From Algibacter pectinivorans (GTDB taxonomy: Bacteria; Bacteroidota; Bacteroidia; Flavobacteriales; Flavobacteriaceae), in contig NZ_FOMI01000001.1 of the NCBI RefSeq assembly GCF_900112595.1, forward strand, positions 186,001-250,000: DNA of 64,000 bases, read 5' to 3'. Of this stretch, positions 60,476 through 64,000 are shown piece after piece; positions within the stretch are counted from its first letter, which is position 1, and each line of letters starts with the position of its first letter. Below the pieces are notes generated by a model. It was given only the letters and a program-made list of their open reading frames with translations, had not been told where the DNA came from and did not search any database. A program made the position numbers and the translations under genes.

Positions 60476-60799
60476 TTAATCGTTGTCTTCTGTATCTTCG
60501 TCTGTTAAATCTGGAGGTTGTACAGCTTCAGGATCGTTATTATCAAAATCTTCATAATCATCCTCATCATAATTCTCCATAGTTACCGATAATTTGGTAC
60601 TTACTTTTACCAAATACTTAGTATCTTCTGTAATAACCTCGACTGCTTCAACAAGTTCGTTATGTTGGTTTTTAAACGAGATTACATCATCGTCATCATA
60701 TCCATCGGGATAACGCTCTACGAGCAAAGCTAAAATTTCTGGAGTCAATTTTTTAAAATCGACTATAACACGTTTTAAGTTACTATTTCTATTTTTCAT
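60476..60799 (-). CDS. Hypothetical acidic protein
   Basis: A 107-aa protein, basic at its N-terminus (KNRNSNLKRVIVDFKKL) and strongly acidic at its C-terminus (about residues 78-107 are mostly Asp/Glu). The central part, LLVERYPDGYDDDDVISFKN and LVEAVEVITEDTKYLVKVS, is conserved in other Flavobacteriia as far as I can judge from its style, but I cannot name the family. It is first of a run 60476 > 60243 > RMD1-like. Confidence 0.75.
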   Translation of the reverse strand: MKNRNSNLKRVIVDFKKLTPEILALLVERYPDGYDDDDVISFKNQHNELVEAVEVITEDTKYLVKVSTKLSVTMENYDEDDYEDFDNNDPEAVQPPDLTDEDTEDND

Positions 60800-60847
60800 T
60801 TTTCTTAAAGTTGGGGTTTCTTGATGTTATAAATATACTATTTATCA

Positions 60848-62374
60848 TTATTTAACACGAATAACATCATAAAAATCTTTTCTTCTGTCTTTTAAATTTT
60901 TAACGGCACCAAACGAATGTAGCTCTCTAAGCAAGCTTAAATCTACATCGGCAACCAATATCATTTCTGTATTTGGTGTGGCTTCTGCTTTTATACCATT
61001 ACTTGGAAACGAAAAGTCGCATGGCGTAAATACGGCCGATTGCGCGTATTGAATATCCATGTTATTTACATTTGGTAAATTCCCTACACTTCCTGCAATA
61101 GCCACATAACATTCATTTTCTACGGCTCTAGCTTGCGCGCATAAACGCACACGAGAATAGCCGTTTTGAGTATCGGTTAAAAACGGTACAAACAATATAT
61201 CCATACCTTCGTCTGAAAGTAAGCGCGATAGTTCTGGAAACTCAGAATCGTAACAAATTAAAATTCCTATTTTACCACAATCGGTATCGTAGGTTTTTAA
61301 TGAATTACCACGTTGCATACCCCAAACTTTAGCCTCGTCTGGCGTAACATGAATTTTTTCGTAACGCTCAAAACTACCATCTCGTCTGCACAAATAACCT
61401 ACGTTATATAGCTTATCGCCAACAACTTCTGGCATACTTCCAGAAATAATATTAATGTTATACGATATAGATAGCTGCTTTAGTTTATTAACTATAACCT
61501 CTGTAAATTCTGCAAGTTTTCTAATGGCTTCGGGTTCGTGTAAATGGTTAAACTCTGCCATTAGTGGTGCATTAAAAAACTCTGGAAATACTGCAAAATC
61601 TGATCTGTAGGCTGCTACACTATCAATAAAATATTCCACCTGCTGCATTAAATCTTCCAAGGCTTTGTATGGTCGCATTTGCCATTGGATTAAGCCCAAG
61701 CGCACTACCGTTTTTACCGAAGCCGCTTTTCGTGTTGGTTTGGTATAGTAAATATTATCCCACTCCATTAATACGGCATATTCATTTGATGCTGTATCGC
61801 CTTCCAAATAGCCTTTTAAAACTCTTACCGGATGAAAATCGTTAGAAATTTGAAAATTTAAAACAGGATCATGAATTTCCTTGCGCTTTACTTTTTCAAT
61901 ATAATCTTTAGGCGAAAACTCCTTGTGTTTATGGTAATTTGGCATTCTACCACCAAAAATGATGCTTTTTAAATTCAGGTTTTCACAGATTTCTTTTCTG
62001 TAATCGTACAAGCGTCTGCCTAAACGCAAACCTCTATACTCTGGTTTTATAAAAACATCAATACCATATAACACATCGCCTTCTGGATCGTGATTTTTAA
62101 AAGATTCTCCTGCAATAATATCGGCGTAGGTATGGTTATCATCAATCTTATCGTAATCTACAATAAGAGATAATGCACAACCTGCAATATCGCCATCAAT
62201 TTTGATAACCACTTGCCCTTCTGGGAACATGGAGGTTAATTGAATAATATGATCTTTTTTCCAATACGAATCTAGCACTCCTGCATAAGACTCTAATGTG
62301 GCTTCTTTTAACTCTTGATAATCATCAACAGTTAAATACTTAAGCTCGATATTTTCTATTTTTTTTGCGTCCAT
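60848..62374 (-). CDS. GNAT acetyltransferase fused to carbon-nitrogen hydrolase
   Basis: A 508-aa bifunctional protein. Residues about 10-190 are a GNAT N-acetyltransferase domain with the acetyl-CoA loop PEYRGLRLGRRLYDYR. Residues about 225-485 are a nitrilase/CN-hydrolase domain with the Glu-Lys-Cys triad E265 (VFPEFFN), K340 (RYEKIHV) and C374 (LICYDSEFPE). This fusion is found in several bacterial phyla. The nitrilase part resembles the omega-amidase/N-carbamoylputrescine amidase group. It starts 2 bases after the deoxyhypusine synthase-like gene, itself overlapping agmatinase, so a role in polyamine processing is likely. Confidence 0.9.
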   Translation of the reverse strand: MDAKKIENIELKYLTVDDYQELKEATLESYAGVLDSYWKKDHIIQLTSMFPEGQVVIKIDGDIAGCALSLIVDYDKIDDNHTYADIIAGESFKNHDPEGDVLYGIDVFIKPEYRGLRLGRRLYDYRKEICENLNLKSIIFGGRMPNYHKHKEFSPKDYIEKVKRKEIHDPVLNFQISNDFHPVRVLKGYLEGDTASNEYAVLMEWDNIYYTKPTRKAASVKTVVRLGLIQWQMRPYKALEDLMQQVEYFIDSVAAYRSDFAVFPEFFNAPLMAEFNHLHEPEAIRKLAEFTEVIVNKLKQLSISYNINIISGSMPEVVGDKLYNVGYLCRRDGSFERYEKIHVTPDEAKVWGMQRGNSLKTYDTDCGKIGILICYDSEFPELSRLLSDEGMDILFVPFLTDTQNGYSRVRLCAQARAVENECYVAIAGSVGNLPNVNNMDIQYAQSAVFTPCDFSFPSNGIKAEATPNTEMILVADVDLSLLRELHSFGAVKNLKDRRKDFYDVIRVK

Positions 62375-62376
62375 GA

Positions 62377-63354
62377 TTACTGACCCAAAAGGTAAGCAAA
62401 AATTAAAGGCGCAACAATAGTAGCATCACTCTCCACAATAAATTTTGGTGTATTTATATCTAATTTACCCCAAGTAATTTTTTCGTTTGGTACAGCTCCA
62501 GAATACGAACCATAACTTGTTGTAGAATCTGAAATTTGACAAAAATAGCTCCAAAACGGTGTGTCTGTGCGCTCCATATCTTGATATAACATTGGCACAA
62601 CACAAATTGGAAAATCGCCAGCAATACCACCGCCAATTTGGAAAAACCCAATACCTTTTGATGAGTTGTTAGTATACCAATCTGCTAAAAACGTCATGTA
62701 CTCTATACCCGATTTCATGGTACTTGCCTTTAAATCGCCTTTTAAAACATAGCTAGCAAAAATATTTCCCATAGTACTATCTTCCCAACCTGGGCATACT
62801 ATTGGTAAGTTTTTTTCGGCCGCAGCATACATCCAAGAATCTTTTAAATCGATTTCGTAGTATTGCTCTAACACTCCAGACAATAACATTTTGTACATAT
62901 ACTCATGTGGTAAATAGCGTTCGCCATTAGCTTCGGCATCTTTCCATATTTTATAGATATGCTCTTGTAAACGACGGAATGCTTCGTGCTCTGGAATACA
63001 GGTATCGGTTACACGGTTTAATCCTTTTTCTAACAAATCCCACTCATCTTGAGGTGTTAAATCGCGATAATTTGGTACACGTTTATAATGTGAATGCGCT
63101 ACCAAATTCATGATATCCTCTTCTAAGTTTGCTCCTGTACAAGAAATGATATGTACTTTATCCTGACGAATCATTTCGGCAAAACTTTTACCTAATTCGG
63201 CAGTACTCATGGCACCAGCAAGCGATACTAACATTTTAGCACCAGACTCCAATTGTGCTTCATAGCCTTTGGCAGCATCTACTAAAGCAGCTGCATTAAA
63301 ATGCAAATAATGCGTTTCAATAAATTGAGAAATTGGTCCTTTAGTAGTTGTCAT
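62377..63354 (-). CDS. Deoxyhypusine synthase family protein
   Basis: A 325-aa homologue of deoxyhypusine synthase. The C-terminal WGKLD motif holds K297, matching the catalytic Lys of the WGK motif in deoxyhypusine synthase (K329 in the human enzyme), and FFQIGGGIAGDFP and the SDSTTSYGSYSGAVPNEK region follow the fold. Bacteria have no eIF5A, so the enzyme more likely makes homospermidine, or another aminobutyl transfer product. It starts 14 bases before the end of the agmatinase gene and stops 2 bases before the GNAT-nitrilase gene. Confidence 0.9.
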   Translation of the reverse strand: MTTTKGPISQFIETHYLHFNAAALVDAAKGYEAQLESGAKMLVSLAGAMSTAELGKSFAEMIRQDKVHIISCTGANLEEDIMNLVAHSHYKRVPNYRDLTPQDEWDLLEKGLNRVTDTCIPEHEAFRRLQEHIYKIWKDAEANGERYLPHEYMYKMLLSGVLEQYYEIDLKDSWMYAAAEKNLPIVCPGWEDSTMGNIFASYVLKGDLKASTMKSGIEYMTFLADWYTNNSSKGIGFFQIGGGIAGDFPICVVPMLYQDMERTDTPFWSYFCQISDSTTSYGSYSGAVPNEKITWGKLDINTPKFIVESDATIVAPLIFAYLLGQ

Positions 63355-64000
63355 CGTCAGTAAATTTTAAAGTATTCGTTTTTTGTTTTGGGTTTTCGTA
63401 ATTGTTATCGTATTCGGCTTCTACAGCTTCATTTACAAACTTATAGCTTAACATTTTATAGTAAAGTTTAGCAGCTAAAAAGTCTGATGATTTTTCTTTT
63501 TTATTCGGGCATAATTCAACAATATCAAATCCTACCACGTTTTTCTCTTCAAAAACTTGTTTTAAGAATTCTAGGGTTTCATACCATAATAATCCACCTG
63601 GTTCTGGAGTTCCTGTACTTGGTAAAATTGAAGGATCGAAAGCATCTAAATCGAAAGTAACAAACACATTTTCTGTCATTTGATCGATAGCCGAATCCAT
63701 CCAAGTATCATCTATTGCCATATCATGTGCAAAATAGGTTTTCTCCTCGTCCATTACCGTTTTTTCGATAACATCCATAGAGCGAATTCCTACCTGAATA
63801 AGGTTTGTATTCTGGCTCGCTTCGTAAACCGCACAAGCATGATTGCAAGTAGAACCATCGTACTCCTTTCTTAAATCGGCATGCGCATCAATATGCAATA
63901 CGGTTAAACTAGGATACATCTCATTAAAGGCACGAATAGTACCAATAGAAATTGAGTGCTCGCCTCCAAAAATAGTAACGAATTTATTTTTTTTAATATA
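63341..64000 (-). CDS. speB: Agmatinase/ureohydrolase, partial at window edge
   Basis: The 3' 219 codons of an ureohydrolase. The frame is open to base 64000 and continues beyond, so the visible N-terminus (YIKKNKFVTIFGGEHSISIG) is internal; an annotated Met at 63919 is not the true start. Mn-binding motifs are GGEHS (first His), HIDAHADL (two Asp and a His) and FVTFDLDAFDPS. Agmatinase cleaves agmatine to putrescine and urea. The downstream deoxyhypusine synthase-like and GNAT-nitrilase genes overlap or follow directly, consistent with a polyamine operon. An arginine decarboxylase would be expected further upstream. Confidence 0.9.
   Translation of the reverse strand, partial: YIKKNKFVTIFGGEHSISIGTIRAFNEMYPSLTVLHIDAHADLRKEYDGSTCNHACAVYEASQNTNLIQVGIRSMDVIEKTVMDEEKTYFAHDMAIDDTWMDSAIDQMTENVFVTFDLDAFDPSILPSTGTPEPGGLLWYETLEFLKQVFEEKNVVGFDIVELCPNKKEKSSDFLAAKLYYKMLSYKFVNEAVEAEYDNNYENPKQKTNTLKFTDDDNY

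Noticed and set aside
1-64000. CRISPR array, insertion sequence, prophage or integron
   Set aside because: No regularly spaced repeats, transposase or integrase reading frames, or tRNA-associated integration signs were found.

Overview
The window is a low-GC chromosome segment from a member of the Bacteroidota, most likely a marine Flavobacteriaceae. The evidence is a PorU/PorV type IX secretion pair next to the gliding lipoprotein GldJ, a SusC/SusD pair, an ExbB-ExbD-TonB-FolC cluster, a PafA-type phosphatase, very AT-rich intergenic DNA, and two promoters of the Bacteroidota form (TTG, 18 bases, TAnnTTTG). I see no insertion sequence, prophage, CRISPR array or rRNA operon. One tRNA gene (Val, anticodon TAC) is present.

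Positions 1-13000 are housekeeping: a secreted alkaline phosphatase, an MlaEF lipid transporter pair, a minus-strand run (SprT-like protein, mannose-1-phosphate guanylyltransferase, DUF389 membrane protein), a YdeI-like protein that ends in an intact CDGSH iron-sulfur motif, HAD/SDR/M28 genes, the pyruvate dehydrogenase E1-alpha and E2 genes, and cytidine deaminase. Positions 13100-20240 hold porV, porU and gldJ. Positions 20330-30154 hold murF, a PAS-LuxR regulator, tRNA-Val, the TonB energising cluster with folC, nhaB, an amino-acid dehydrogenase and anmK. An acyl-CoA dehydrogenase (30294-31436) follows and ends in a strong terminator.

The most notable region is 31568-45497, fourteen kilobases read almost entirely from the plus strand. 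It starts with the peroxidase-like protein and radical SAM enzyme ArsS of arsenosugar biosynthesis and ends with the family-2 glycosyltransferase (TIGR04283 type) of the same pathway. Between them lie two TIGR04282/DUF2064 proteins (one lacking the N-terminal KTRL motif), a SusC/SusD pair, a sodium:solute symporter, a metallophosphoesterase-fold protein that has lost several metal ligands and gained a Cys cluster, a periplasmic rhodanese, a purine nucleoside phosphorylase that could release adenine from the ArsS product, a sterol-desaturase-type hydroxylase and a DUF547 lipoprotein. Combining arsenosugar enzymes with an outer-membrane import system and lipid/envelope genes suggests an arsenic-containing glycolipid pathway or an uptake-and-conversion pathway. 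No ArsM methyltransferase lies in the window.

Positions 45501-51141 (minus strand) hold a PPP-type phosphatase and an envelope cluster: a POTRA/beta-barrel protein, a lipoprotein, a GH113-like lipoprotein, a small beta-barrel and a second DUF547 protein. Positions 51424-58874 (plus) hold a tightly coupled redox-plus-glycosyltransferase run: an FAD oxidoreductase, a membrane 4Fe-4S protein, a YwqK-type repeat protein, two GT2 enzymes and a GT-C mannosyltransferase. Positions 58917-64000 (minus) hold two small paralogous proteins around an RMD1/DUF155 protein, then a GNAT-nitrilase fusion, a deoxyhypusine synthase-like protein and an agmatinase cut by the window edge, which together point to polyamine metabolism.

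Two non-coding patterns stand out. Three copies of a structured intergenic repeat occur at 31911, 42726 and 57084, each downstream of a plus-strand stop codon, with conserved ends that pair (with one compensatory base change) and unrelated hairpins in the middle. A GC-rich 13-mer, TTCCGCGAAAGCG, occurs three times exactly inside unrelated genes.
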